Source: Lunularia cruciata (taxonomy: Eukaryota > Streptophyta > Marchantiopsida > Lunulariales > Lunulariaceae). Taken from it: DNA of 64,000 bases. A program made the translations under genes and the position numbers. This document shows positions 1 to 12,023 of this stretch, piece after piece. The DNA is taken from assembly GCA_948567375.1 (NCBI GenBank), contig OX419761.1:31782243-31846242 (forward strand). Reading direction: 5' to 3'. Under the pieces are notes generated by a model that worked only from the letters and a program-made list of their open reading frames with translations, ran no database searches and was not told the DNA's origin. Every line of letters begins with the position of its first letter. Position 1 is the stretch's first letter.

Positions 1-179
1 ATTTTAAATTCTGCCATGGGCGGAGCCAGTGGGGAAGGATTTGTAACGGTGCGGAAAAGAATGGTGGTTTGATCGCCAATGGGTTGGAATCTTGAGCAGA
101 CTGTGGTGGGCATTTTGCTCTAAATTGAGCTGAAGTGGAAGGAATAGAGTAGCTGGAATTTACAGGAACACTGGAGGCC
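1..179 (+). promoter_or_regulatory. 5' leader or promoter-proximal region of the SPD1-like gene
   Basis: This stretch lies immediately upstream of the ATG at 180. It has no reading frame of note and no clear TATA box. It is probably 5' UTR or the proximal promoter; the transcription start cannot be placed from sequence. Confidence 0.4.
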
Positions 180-3100
180 ATGACGACACTCTGTTCTGTG
201 CAGGCCGCTGTGTGCTCAGACCGTGTTTCAATTAAACATAATCAGCAAAGACATTTTGGTAGTGCGAAAAAAGTTCTTCTTTTTAGCTGGGCACATTATG
301 TTCGAACTTTTCATAGTTCAATTGCCTCAAACTGGCAATTTACGAGTTCGTTGTACGTGAATTGTATTGTTAGATGTCACATTTCGTCTTGTAGGACTGT
401 CAGCTTACTTTCACAAGTGGGCTTTGCGACCCATTTATCTGGAGATAGAGCTCTGTCAGTTTGGGCCGATAAGCCCAAACGAATCTCGAGTCGTGGTTCA
501 ATTCAAAGAAATGGAATTCATCCGGGACATGTGGAGGTGGCAAATACAACTGAAACCAGTACCACGGCAGAAACTAAAGGTAGATCCTAAATCCCCGATT
601 TAAGGCTGTTCAAATCAAGGTATTCATACTCAAAAAGTAACATACGCAATCGCTGTTCCACCTTTGGAAATCTGTATTGTGCCACTAAATTTTTGGTTCT
701 AAGGCATTTAATTAAGAATAAGGTATTTTCTTGGTTCTCATGGAAAAAGTCAGGAATGAAGCTAGTCTGGTTCTTGTTTGGCCTATTGAAACGGATGAGA
801 AACATGTAGACCTTACGTATTTTATTCCACGCTTTGTGCAGAAGTGATTCCAGAGTTAGCAAAGCTGCTTGACTTGGTGCCTCAACATTTACGTGAAAGA
901 CTCCAAGATCATGAAGATATTGAGCATCTCGTGGAGATCGTCCTCGACCTGGGCCGAAAACCCATGGCTCGCTTTCCATCCGGAGATTGGTTTATATCAC
1001 AGGATATTGTCACTTTAGCTGACTTACAGCATGCAGTCTCACTGGTACTCGTTCCGTTCATGTCTTAGCTCCCATTTTCAACAGTTGATACGCAGCAAGA
1101 CTTTTGCTCCTTTAACTAGTACTGTTCAACATGATTTGGAGGTTGTCTTCTCCGCAACTTTTTCTTGGATCTCTTGTGTAATCAATTTTCTGTGAGTTCA
1201 ATGTTTGGAGCGGGAAGATGAACTGTCAACACAATGGTTGATTAATAACTGAATAGAAGGGGCTGAGTTGGTAATATGGACCTTCCCCAATAATATGTTT
1301 GTTTCTTCTTTTCCCTAAAAACCTGTGAAATGGGTTTCAGGTGGGAGAATTTGCAGACGACAACCGAGCGGGAATGGATCGAACTTTACACCGAATTAGT
1401 GCTATCAGAAACCGTGCTGGACGCATTGTAGGCCTTACTTGCAGGGTGGGACGTGCGATATCAGGTAGTGCAGAGATGGTCCGTGACTTGGTGGCCACTG
1501 GTGGTTCCTTATTGCTAATGGGGCCACCAGGTGTTGGGAAGACCACTGCTATCAGGTAGAAAATTTCAAAAACTTCTAGTTCCTTTCTGCTTAGAACTTC
1601 AATACTGCCGATGTCAAAAACAATTCTAGGTTTGTGTCTTTTTTCTTTGTAATCTTCTGTGATCTGAAGTTGATTGAACCTCACTTTCTCAGGGAGGTTG
1701 CAAGGATGCTGGCTAATGAGTATCACAAGAGGGTTGTCATAGTTGACACTTCAAATGAAATAGCTGGAGATGGGGATATTCCCCATCTCGGGATCGGCCG
1801 GGCCCGCAGAATGCAAGTACCTAGAGTGGAATTGCAGCATGAGGTAGGTTGTGAACATTAGCTATCCGTGTGTACATGTACCAATAATAAGCTTTCGACT
1901 AGGAGGCACATTTGGGGTATATTAACTTTCTAAACTAGTTCTATCACGCGTTCAGCTGCTGGAAATATTTGCCACAAACTATTCCTCTTTCCCTCCTAGG
2001 GTTGGCTTTCTCTTGGTAGAAAAACACTGATTTTTCGAAGGTGAAGTGCACTTTTTGCAATATTGATAGGCACACGACGGAACGTTTTAAACTCACTTGT
2101 TCTGATATTATACCCTCTGACGTTTGATTACATGTCTTTCTGTAGGTTATGATTGAAGCGGTGGAGAACCATATGCCACAGACCATAGTAATTGATGAAA
2201 TTGGCACAGAACTAGAGGCCTTCGCTGCCGGAACCATTGCACAGAGAGGAGTTCAACTTGTTGGAACTGCACATGGCATGACTGTGGAGAACCTAATTAA
2301 GAACCCCTCTCTGCAAATACTTGCTGGAGGCATCCAGGTATTTGATTAGGCTTTATTCATTCTTTGAAATGAGTCCTATATCTTTAAATTTTGAGTAATT
2401 CGGAATTCTTTCACCTTGCGTCTAGGGGAGTTTGGATAGTCCATGAGCGTGCAACTGTTTGAAAAAAGTTTTAGAACTGAAATCAGGAGTGATTGTCAGC
2501 TCGAAGACTCATTAGGCTTTTGTGTATGTGGTGGGTTTGGAGGTGGTGTGAAGAGTGTGACACTTGGAGATGAAGAGGCCAGAAGAAGAAACGTACAGAA
2601 AAGTGTTTTGGAGCGCAGTGGACCACCAGTTTTTCAAGTGGCAGTGGAAATGGTTTCTCGTAATGAGTGGAAAGTTCACAAAAGCCTCGCTGCAACTGTT
2701 GATTTCCTTCTTGCAGGTCAGAAGAAGTGCAAGTTACATTTGGAAGACCAGTAAAGTGATCATTTCTCCTTTGTTTTGCTTTTGGTTTCCAGTGATGTCC
2801 TCTTTAATCTGCGAAATGCTCATGGAGATATTCTTCCTGCAGGCCGACCACCAAAAGTCGAATACCGTAAAATGAGTAGTGAAGGACAGCTCATAATAGG
2901 GCTTGACGAGAACGAGAGCTCACTAGCAGGTGGGAACCCTGGTTCTCAGTATGCGGCTGAAAGCGGAAGTGACGATGAAAGTGAAGACGAGGAAGATGAC
3001 TCCGATGATGAAGAGCCAGAGTCACCTGAGAAGGGTCAGCAGGCATGGGATAGTGGAGAAACCCCGTTGTACCTCTACACTTATCAGGTGCACGTTTGGT

Positions 3101-4236
3101 CTTGCTGGTGGCTATCTGTCTCAAGAAGCTGGAATAGTGGTTCAAACTAAGATTTGTGGATTTCCTGTCATCAACCATGCATCTGATCACAGAACAGTGA
3201 GATTAGCAGATTAGGGAAGTGTTACGCATTATTGGCTGAACTTGAACTGTGCATTGAAACTGTGGGCAGGTCACGGAGGCATCTCTCGAGCAAGTTATGG
3301 AGGTCATGGGCCTCGAGAAGTCTGTTCAGCTGACGCAGGACATCGGAGCCGCTGATGTTGTACTGGCCTTGCGATCAAAGCTTAAACAGAATGCTTGGGT
3401 TCGAGGGATGGCTAAGTATAGACAGCTTCCTGTTTTTGCCATTAAGGTGCGTGATTCAAGCACTTCGCTCGTTAACTGTATATATAGTGTTCTGTGGAAA
3501 TCCACAAGCTCAGAAGAAATCTATGATAAGAAAGTTAGCTCTGCCACAATCCTGACCATTAGCTGGAATGTTTGTGTTGCAGGCGAACACAATGGCTCAA
3601 ATGGTTAGAGCTATGCGTGCAATCCTAGGAATGGAGTCACTAGCTGCAAATACTCTAGTAACTTCCAACCGGGTGGAAGCTAGAAGCAAAGGCGAGGAGA
3701 TGGCAGGATCGCAGAGTAGTAGTCGCAGGTCCACATCAGAAGATGAGATTGACGCACTTGAGGTCTGTTTCTCTTACTATTATTTATCTGACAATCTTGT
3801 AAGCTGAAGTTGATCTTTGGCGAAGTTACGACCTAAAGTAGAGCGGGAATTAAAGAGATACAGTTTTCGCCTGAGACGATGTTTTTATGTCGCTTAAACT
3901 GCAATTAGACTTCTACAGTTGCTGATGGGAGATTTTCTTGCTACTCAGGAGGCAAGGTTGGCAATCGAGCAACTCGTCATTCCGAAAGGACAGCCAGTTG
4001 AGCTTTTGCCTAGAACAGCGGAAATAATTGCTCTGCAAATAAAATTAGTGGAAGGCTATCAGCTATCAACAGAGAAAGCTGGTACAGAGCTTAATATACG
4101 CCTCCGTATTCTTCCCAAGGTTGCGGATTTGGGTGGTGAAAATTTTTACGATAGTACTAAAAAAGATGATTGGGATGCGGATGTGAATATCGAGGGAGGA
4201 AAAAGTGTTGTTCGATTACCAATCCTACCAGAATAG
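180..4236 (+). CDS. SPD1: Ycf45/SPD1-type plastid P-loop ATPase with R3H-like C-terminus, ten exons
   Basis: Exons inferred from matching splice phases: 180-579, 842-1044, 1341-1555, 1693-1843, 2146-2337, 2554-2716, 2843-3087, 3270-3446, 3583-3762, 3949-4236, giving 737 codons. Seen: an N-terminal Ser/Thr-rich extension that could be a plastid transit peptide; a block typical of cyanobacterial and algal Ycf45 around the exon 2/3 join; Walker A GPPGVGKT at about residues 262-269; Walker B TIVIDEIG at about 336-343; a very acidic linker at about 482-502; and a C-terminal R3H-like segment with QPVELLPR. Known: the Arabidopsis homologue SEEDLING PLASTID DEVELOPMENT 1 is needed for chloroplast development in seedlings. 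Inferred: a nucleic-acid-associated ATPase in the plastid. The exon 6 acceptor (near 2553) lacks a good pyrimidine tract and is the weakest join. No frameshift is needed, so the gene looks functional. Confidence 0.88.
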
Positions 4237-6812
4237 GTAGTGCTTGCTGTACAAAAAGCATTTTGCATATTTATTAGCAATTCACTTAATGGAACTTAGC
4301 TTCCATCCTCTATACATGTATTCTTGTGGCAAGCGAGCTGCTGTCCTACCTCACCTGAATTAAACCTCAAATCACATTAGAGTTTTCCTATCAACTGAAG
4401 AAGAGGTCTTCATTGCGTATATTAGTTCCTTCATATTGTGACAATTACAGAACTTATCCCTTATATATCCTGACATCGTACAGACGTTACTTGCTGTAGG
4501 CGTTCCCAGTTTCTGTGATATCTTCATGTGCTTTCTCTCTCACCTGAAGAGTACGAAAGTTCGAGCACTTATCCGACACGGATATTCCGCAAGGAATCCT
4601 ATAAGCGAAGAATAGGTTAATCCTTACTGGCTCCATTCTATAAATATGAGGGTCTTGGTATTAAAGATGTGATTCTGCACAAAGAACCTTGACTACGGTG
4701 GGCTTCCCTCTTGTATGCAGTTCCTTTCTCCCGATTGAAATTCTGATCTTTGAATGGGATGATTTCGTGGATAGTGGAAGTCCTCGAACCTATTCAATGT
4801 GTGCCTCTGGCTGGGGTTTCGATTATTGCAGCTGATATTGAAGCGTTGAAATGAAAAATGAGGGGGAGTTGCGCATTAGGCATCCTCATTTATGCGTCCG
4901 CAGTGCTTGAGCCTCCTTTCCTATCCTTGCCTTGGGGTCAAAACACAAGAATTACCAGCGACTAGTCGTGGGTCCAGAGGGAATGCCAAACATCTGCGAG
5001 TTGCAGTTGTCCACGAGGAAAGGCTAAGAGGTATCTGTCCTATGAAAGTACTCCAATCTCGGCGGTCGACTCAAATCACAGATAAAAGAGATTGAAGTCA
5101 TCCAAGTAGCGTAGTAGTCTACGCTGAGTGGCCAATGATATTTGAAACTTTTCTAGCTCAGATGACACATATATGATTGCATAACTTCATCTCCTATCAG
5201 CACGCAACGAGTATCATCTGGTTAACCAACAAATCGTCTAACATGTTGCTTACGAGTCCTCTCGCCCAAGTCAATGTAGCCAATTGCGGACATGCGTAAG
5301 GTTTGGGGAACAGAATCTCAGTTGTTCAAAAGAGCAAGCAAGCAAACCCACGCATGCAACATCTTTTGTCATAGGATAAGATTGAAACCTGAGGTGAGTG
5401 TAATTAGGTAGCGACTAAACGATCCAATCTTGGGTTTATTTCATCAAACATTTGTGCCCAACTTTATGGCATTCGATTCGAGAGAGGTTCATGTTGTGAT
5501 ATCACTTTAATCTCAGAATTTTCTGAGGGTAAATAGAACTGCGTGAGAAAATACTTTTCATGTTTGAACTATCACGTGGATATCTTCTACTTCTCCTATC
5601 TTCACCGTTAGCAATATCTGAACCACATATATCTTTATCATCTCATCCACCACGAAGAATTCCACAAATTGTGGCCCCTAAACACCAACCCATGGTGTTT
5701 TCCACAGAATCGCAACCTTGAGTTTGTCTGCAGGACATTTGCTGCAATGAAATGCACGAGCAAGGTTTTCTTCCCATAACTTGCTAGTCTCCTTTTTGCT
5801 TAACCTTGCCACCCGTGCAGTCCAATGCCAGACCAAGCTTAACAAACGTTTACAAAATCCTGTCCTAAAGAGTTCTTGACAACTTCCAAATGGTAACGGA
5901 TGTGAACCTCTTTTCCGACAAGGAATTGATATTTTTTGCAATGTTCTGCAATGACCAATCAATGTGCATAGTTTTGATGGACGTGAGTAGGATTAGGCCA
6001 GAAAGCTCGGTAGGAAAAGTATACTTCCAATCAACTAAACCACTCATACGGATTACAAAAAGGAGATGTGAAGGGAATACACAATAAGGGAATATACAAC
6101 CATGCGAGAGAACTTAGTGAGTCGAGGGGAAAGACAGTTCCAATGAGTAACGGTGTCCGGGTACTGGGAACAAATACAAGTCAAAGCGAGTTTAGGATTG
6201 GCTTGGCGCCTCTTAGCGGTGGCTGAGCTCGGCCAAATCTTAAAGGTGAGACGTTCCCTGTCTGTCTGTACCAGTAAACAGACAGGGATATATATGGGTG
6301 GTGAGAGCGTGCGCAACACAGCCCACTTAGGAAGAAGGAAGGGGAGGAATGGAGTCTCACCCACTTGGCAAAGCGCGGGTTGAGCTGAGGGAGACGGGGT
6401 CCACATAAAATTTACTGCTTGGATCGACAAGAGTGGGCACATGGATGTGCCAAATGGCGCTGCATTCACTTAACCTCGGTGGTGGCGGATTGCCACTCCA
6501 CACCCGCTCCTCTCATGCAGTTTGGATAACTTTCTGATGACATGATACACCACCCATCGTCTCATCAGCTTCTTGTTCCCATTCTCCTGCTTTCTTATGA
6601 CAGGGAGAAAGAATCCCCACATCTTTTGTTGCACACTCCACACCACCTCCTACTCCTGCTTCCTATACTTCACAGTCTTACTGTTGCTGCCTGAACTTTT
6701 TGGGAGGGGGAGTCCATAGATAGGGACGGAAAAGAGCGGAAAAACGAGTGACTTATCTGTGGTCTCTTATTCTCTCTTCTCACATCTCTGGTGCTGCTGT
6801 TCAGTGACAGTC
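4237..6812. other. Intergenic region between the SPD1-like gene and THF1
   Basis: About 2.6 kb holding the 3' UTR of the upstream gene and the promoter and 5' UTR of THF1. The reading frames here are short, mutually overlapping and lack recognisable motifs. I see no tRNA or retroelement. The only structured item is the hairpin at 6255-6288. The last 300 bases are richer in C and T, as expected of a plant leader. Confidence 0.5.
6255..6288. repeat. Perfect 11-bp inverted repeat with 12-base loop
   Basis: TCCCTGTCTGT at 6255-6265 is exactly complementary to ACAGACAGGGA at 6278-6288. It lies about 525 bp upstream of the THF1 start codon, within the promoter or a distal 5' UTR. It could be a regulatory palindrome or chance; a terminator role is not expected in a plant. 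Confidence 0.55.
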
Positions 6813-9795
6813 ATGGCTTCTCTTTCGTCTCTGTCTCTGCACGCCATAGCCCAGCTCCCCGGGAGGCAGCAGCTCTCGTCCGTGCATGCTGTTGTTGCCC
6901 AGGGTTCCTCCTGCAATGCCTCCCACTTCTTCACCCTGAGGTGCCCACTGCGCAGCAATGCTGCTGCCCCTGGTGCTCCGAGGATGCGCCCCGGATCCGC
7001 ATCTTTCCCCGCCATCACTTGCAAGGCCGCTGCTACAGGTGAGAGACTGATGTTTGTGGTCCGGTCTTGGGTGGAGTTCAACTGTGGATTGTTGCTGTTT
7101 TGTGTGTGTTTCCAATGGCCAGGGCTTCCAATTTACAGAAGATAATCTCGCACTGCGGAGAAACTTGATTTTGTTGTATTTTGGACCCATTTCGAAATTT
7201 GGAGGATGACGACAAGGCTTAAAGAGAATTCTATTGATCAAGGAGCGGTTCAAGCACAGTTGGGCTTGGAAACCCAACGTTCTATGACCATTATTTTGGG
7301 AAATAAGGATGGGAGATTGCGTCTTTTATACAGATAAGGAGTTATTACTATCCAGGTCTGAGTAGAGCCCTGTGGACTAGACCGTGGAGATAGGAGAATT
7401 GAATCCTGAGGCTGAGAGTTCGGGATTCCTGAAGGGGATTTATCTCCTAGGGCCGTCTATTGAGCGAGATATTGAAGGGATTGAGCAATGTGCTTCACTG
7501 CACTATGGTTCCCCGCCCCACCCCACTCCACCCCGCCCCACTCAAGGTCAAGTGTTTTGTAGAAGTTTTTCAGGGAAGCAAAAGGCAGGGCCTTTTAAGG
7601 AGTTGGCGGTTAAACGGATCAAAATTCCTCTGGAAGTCGTCCTTTTACCCGGTTCTATTGGAGCAGTTCGATTGTTCTTTCTTATTTTACAACGTCTGCG
7701 GATTGTTGCCGTCCACTCTGTTTCAGGAGGCAAGGGTGCTCTCATGGGAACCAAAATTCAACATTTTTAAGCTTCCGCTTGAGAATGGTTTTCACAAGGA
7801 GCTATTTTCTTCTGGATTTTCCGTGCACATGTTTTTCGTCCTTGAGAAATTTGTCTTATTTTGTCTGTTAAACCTGCATGGACTTTTGTCAAGGGGTGTG
7901 TGTGAGGGTACAACACTCTTGAAAATAAAAACGTTTGGACTAACGTAACCAAATTACGGGGTCTCATGTTAGTCATATTGGTGATCAAAGAGATGATTGC
8001 TTCTTACGGTATTGTTCTTTGCTTTCAAGCAGAGGTCCCAACCGTTGCGGACACAAAGCGAGCATTCATTGATGCCTACAGAAGACCAATTCCCAGTGTG
8101 TACAGTAATGTCATCCAGGAATTACTCGTACAGCAGCACTTGATGAGGTACAACGCCACCTATCAATACGATGCAGTTTTCGCTCTGGGTTTCGTCACAG
8201 TGTACGACCAGTTGATGGACGGGTACCCAAGCAGCGAGGATCGCGATGCAATTTTCAAGGCCTACATCAGCGCTCTCAAGGAAGACCACGAACAATACAG
8301 GTATGATGCCTGAGTTTGAAAGCCTTGTGGATTCTATCCATAGACTGCCATATGCAGCTCATATCTCTATGCTTTCGCTTATCTACTGTGTATTTGCCAC
8401 GTACGTTAAAAATAAGTAGGTATTCTACTTTATGAAGATGACAATTTGATCCTAAGGCTGATCAGCAGTAATATTGGCACTCAAAATACCCTCCACACTT
8501 CTACCTCATGAGAATCTCTAGTTGATGATTTTCTTTCATACATCGATAGGTTGGTCTCCTTGTGCTTGGGAGTGTGAAGTTGCAGCCGATTTCCCACGGT
8601 AGCGAGTGGATAGACGGAACTTACCGGCGTCGTTATACGAGGAATCTCTCGAGTTTTAGGCTTAAACATTAGTGGGAACGCAAAACACAAAACACAAAAC
8701 GAGCACAGAACTGGGAGAAGTACATGTATAAAGATGAGGCATTCTAGTCTCAGCGGGTGGTGTACGGTGTATGAGCGTTTTTTTCAAACTCTCGCTAGCT
8801 AAGTCCGTTTGTTCGCTTAAAATATGTAGTAGGTTCCTGAGGCGGGACGTTTAGCTGTCCTTTAGTTTGGAACGCTACAGCAACCTGAGAGTTTTTGAGT
8901 GTGCAGAACTGATGCTAAGAAGTTGGAGGCATGGGCAAGTGAGCAAAACGCAAGCTCGATTGTTAACTTCGGAGAGGGAGAAGTGGCAGCACAGCTGAAG
9001 GATATTGCTGAGCGTGCAAGTGGCAAGGGCAACTTCCACTACAGCAGATTCTTTGCGATTGGGTTATTCCGCCTGCTTGAAGTTGCGAAGGCCTCAGACC
9101 CAGCTATCCTGGAGCAGGTAATGGCTTTTTGAATTCCTAATCGTGTGTTTATTAGGTAATGTTCATTGAGGTGAGAAGTTCAAGGGTGGACACATAACGT
9201 GTTTAAAAATTTAGAGTGCCAAGATCTAACAACAGATTTTTATGTCTTTCAGCTTTCCAAAGCTCTGAATGTGAACAAGTTGAGCATAGACAGGGATCTT
9301 GATGTTTACCGCAACTTGCTCTCCAAGTTGGCTCAAGCCAAGGACTTACTCAAGGAGTACATTGAGAGGTATGCCATTCTTTAGTCCTCATACCTAGTCC
9401 ATGAGTTGAGATTTTCGGTTCCATTGCTTGCAAACTGTTCCACTATAATTCTTATGGGATTTATCGACTCGTCCCTCCTTTCCTGAAACAACTCACAGAA
9501 AGGCTGTTTCTTCTGCTGGTCAAATAGGTCATATCCAGTGTCGTCCCTTTGCGAGAGTTCTGTTGCTCGTACTGGAAGTATGGGACTTAAATCTACATCA
9601 ATCTTAAGTCCCTTCTGCTTAAGGAGTGGAACTGAACGTACTCATACAACACTCATGAAGTTATACGAGAGTCTTGTGTATATCCTGACATATATGGTGC
9701 CGTAATGCAGGGAGAAGAAGAAAGCCATCGAGAGGGAAACGGCCGCTGCCAAAAAGACAGAGGAGGTTGCTAAGACAGAGGCAAAGTCAGAGTGA
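6813..9795 (+). CDS. THF1: Thylakoid formation protein THF1/Psb29, five exons
   Basis: Exons 6813-7038, 8033-8300, 8907-9117, 9253-9368 and 9711-9795 join in phase to 301 codons, close to the roughly 300 residues of Arabidopsis THF1. The first about 70 residues are rich in Ser and Ala and poor in acidic residues, as in a chloroplast transit peptide. The mature part begins near the conserved TVADTKRAFIDAYRRPIPS and contains the FHYSRFFAIGLFRLLE core typical of Psb29. The C-terminus is a charged Lys/Glu/Ala coiled-coil tail. Known: THF1/Psb29 works in plastid stroma and membranes in thylakoid biogenesis, photosystem II turnover and FtsH protease dynamics. The ATG at 6813 is chosen because the Ser-rich leader starts there; an in-frame extension upstream (to 6759) lacks a standard start. 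Intron 1 is long (994 bp). The gene appears intact. Confidence 0.95.
7511..7542 (+). repeat. C-rich low-complexity tract in THF1 intron 1
   Basis: A run of CCCCNCCC-like units (ccccgcccca / ccccactcca) lies inside the first intron of THF1. The opposite strand is G-rich with several runs of four G. It explains the Pro-rich reading frame seen here, which is not a gene. Confidence 0.7.
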
Positions 9796-10088
9796 GGTCT
9801 TGGGACAATCCCAGATGACAACAGACTGAAAATCCCCTTTGAAGATTCAAACATGCCAATTTTTCTGCGACTGTCTCCTGAGATGTACCATCACCTTACG
9901 TAATGTTTTAGCTTGTGCACCAACTTCTTAGATCAAAGAAAGTTAGAATGTAGTAAGTAGTTGTATTCTTTTTCCGAGTCAAGTCTGACATCGTGTAGTT
10001 GCAGTTCGACCAGCTTAATGGGCACTTTTGCATCGGCAGTGATGTAAAGCTTCGAGAGAATCAGTCCACCAGTGTATCATTGACGAAT

Positions 10089-10094
10089 AATAAA
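10089..10094 (+). terminator. Candidate polyadenylation signal AATAAA for THF1
   Basis: AATAAA lies about 295 bp after the THF1 stop codon, a plausible 3' UTR length. Plant poly(A) signals are loose, so this is only suggestive. Confidence 0.4.
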
Positions 10095-10574
10095 CAGCTG
10101 CCAGGCAGATTATGCGTCGAGTGTAACTAAACTTGCAGTGGTTTTCTTCTCTGGTTACTTTCTGGCATTTATTTCATATCTTCATGTGATATACCTTGAT
10201 TCATATAGAGATTGTTTATGCACTATGACGCATTTCAGCTACGTCAAAGATAACAACAGTCTGTAACGCTCTAAATAAGTTTTGTATACGCAAGTGAAAA
10301 ATTCATGTGTGTTACATCTCCTTGACTGCCATAACTGCAATCATGAATTCTGGAGGTTCGCAGAGCGACAAAAACTAATCTTGGGTAGACGTGTCATGTT
10401 CATTGTCTTTTCTTGTCTAGAGTATCCTATGGACTGGTAATTTGACCGTCGGATGAGCAAGTACACATAACAGCTCGAGGGATTTTATAGAGGGCACGGT
10501 TCATACTTTGGGTTCCATCAAATGTCATATTCAGTCCAGTGCGACGAGGATATGGAACCGGGTTTGTTTACAAC

Positions 10575-10980
10575 ATAGATGTTGTATATATAAAAGAGTA
10601 CCCCGAAGGGAAGGGGAGATGAGGACAAGGCACATACAAGTGCGTAAGGAAAAGAAGTGCACAAGACCCAAAAGCTGTAACCCACGAAATAAGGAAAAAC
10701 AGAAGTAGAGTACCCTAGGGGAAAATACTCGCCAACAATAAGCACCTAAGAAAGTAAGGAGAGGTAATCTACTCCTGAGTTGTGTAATAGAGATCCTGCA
10801 AAAGTATGTATGGTGAGTGGGAAGGGAGGAATCTAGCCATGATGGGAGTGCATATTGCAACATAGTGTGTATATAGAAGAGCACCCCAAAGGAAAGGGGA
10901 GATGAGGACAAGGTACAAACAAGTGCCATGTACGGTGGTAAGTGGGGAGGGAGGATCCTAGCTGTGTTGGGTGCGCATAT
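10575..10980 (+). repeat. Duplicated module: two copies of a ~60-bp purine-rich repeat and two of a ~45-bp partner
   Basis: A segment ending in gggagatgaggacaagg at about 10,575-10,640 recurs at about 10,861-10,925. A second segment with gggaagggaggaatctagc at about 10,809-10,860 recurs, slightly changed, at about 10,935-10,980. In the first copy the two parts are separated by about 170 bp; in the second they almost touch. This looks like a local duplication followed by a deletion. Confidence 0.65.
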
Positions 10981-11133
10981 TGTTGATGCTCAAGGGTGAA
11001 GACCCAATGCTTGAGGGTGTTGCAAAGTGACTAATACTTGCTATCAGTAATAGGATGTGAGCATGGCTGGAAAGACAATTGATGCCGCACTCCTTTGCAA
11101 AGAACCTTGTGTTACATCTCACAAGAGATATCG

Positions 11134-11752
11134 TGTGTATATACATCACTACACAACATACATCGTTATCAACATCATTCACTATACAAGCAAAACTCAT
11201 GCAAAAGTCATACATAAACTCTAAAGTGCCACAATAATCAGTTCAATCTCAACTCGAATCAGAAATCAATCCTCAACTCCATAGTCTACAAATAATGTAT
11301 ATTGATTACAATCAAGCCACGCTTACTCTAGCTAAGAGACTCGGGGTGATGTTTGCAGATCTCTATCTACCATAGCCAAGAATTCAAAGGCTCAGCATCA
11401 GTTCGGTGAGCTCTTTGGAGCTGCACTTTGGAGCTGCACTTTGAAGGTATACCCCTCTGTTCAACTTGGATCTAGCCTTAATGGCATCACTGATGGCCCA
11501 TTTGATAGTGTGAACGGTGGGTCTCACTGTGTGATCACCAGCCCTAGCATGAAATTTGGCCATCACTAAGTAGTCTTTGAGCAACTACTAATATAACTCT
11601 AATTGATAAGACTATCATTCCAACATCTGAACAAACTAGCTTTGGCACTGTAAATGTCATAATATCTATTGTGCATATATAAATTGCTACACAACATACA
11701 CTATAGAAGCACAACTCATAAAAAAGTCATACATAAACTCTAAAGTGTCCCA
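11134..11752 (-). repeat. 3' LTR of gypsy element A
   Basis: About 619 bp, matching 18,202-18,835 and the partial copies at 36,801-37,361 and 34,710-34,832. It contains an internal direct duplication: the segment from the TGTGTATATAC end to the cataaactctaaagtg end occurs at 11,134-11,232 and again at about 11,664-11,752. On the minus strand the ends are TG...CA. Confidence 0.7.
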
Positions 11753-12023
11753 ATTGCCTCCCCTAGCTGGCGGTTAGGTCCTTTTAACTCCATATTGGCA
11801 TTTATTCCAAGTATGCAATATGTCCTATGGTGTGCAAAGACCAAGAGGCCGGGTGTTATTGAGCTCCATCGTTAGTCGCCTATCTGCAATCTATATCACA
11901 TAAAGAGTCAACTAGCTATAGGTCAAGTATATTGAAGATATAGCCAGTATCCTTGAGGAACTACCATGAGGAGAGGAGTCAAACATGGTATATATCATCC
12001 TCTCAAACAACTATAACACACCA

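Larger units (their letters stand above)
9796..11133. other. THF1 3' flank and boundary of the repeat block
   Basis: After about 300 bp of probable 3' UTR no gene is visible. The segment 10,575-10,980 contains two copies of a repeated module (separate entry). The sequence from about 10,980 leads into the LTR of retroelement A. Reading frames around 10,508-10,929 are open on both strands because of low-complexity purine-rich sequence and show no protein family. Confidence 0.5.

Noticed and set aside
2443..2875. Alternative frames overlapping SPD1 exon 6
   Set aside because: Only the frame that continues [12 protein letters not shown] joins in phase with neighbouring exons; the rest are shadows.
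6053..6469. 138-codon minus-strand frame between the first two genes
   Set aside because: No motifs, an opposing open frame on the plus strand, and no splice context; treated as chance.
7384..7948. Overlapping open frames of 128 and 162 codons
   Set aside because: They lie inside THF1 intron 1, include a Pro-rich C-tract translation, and match no family.
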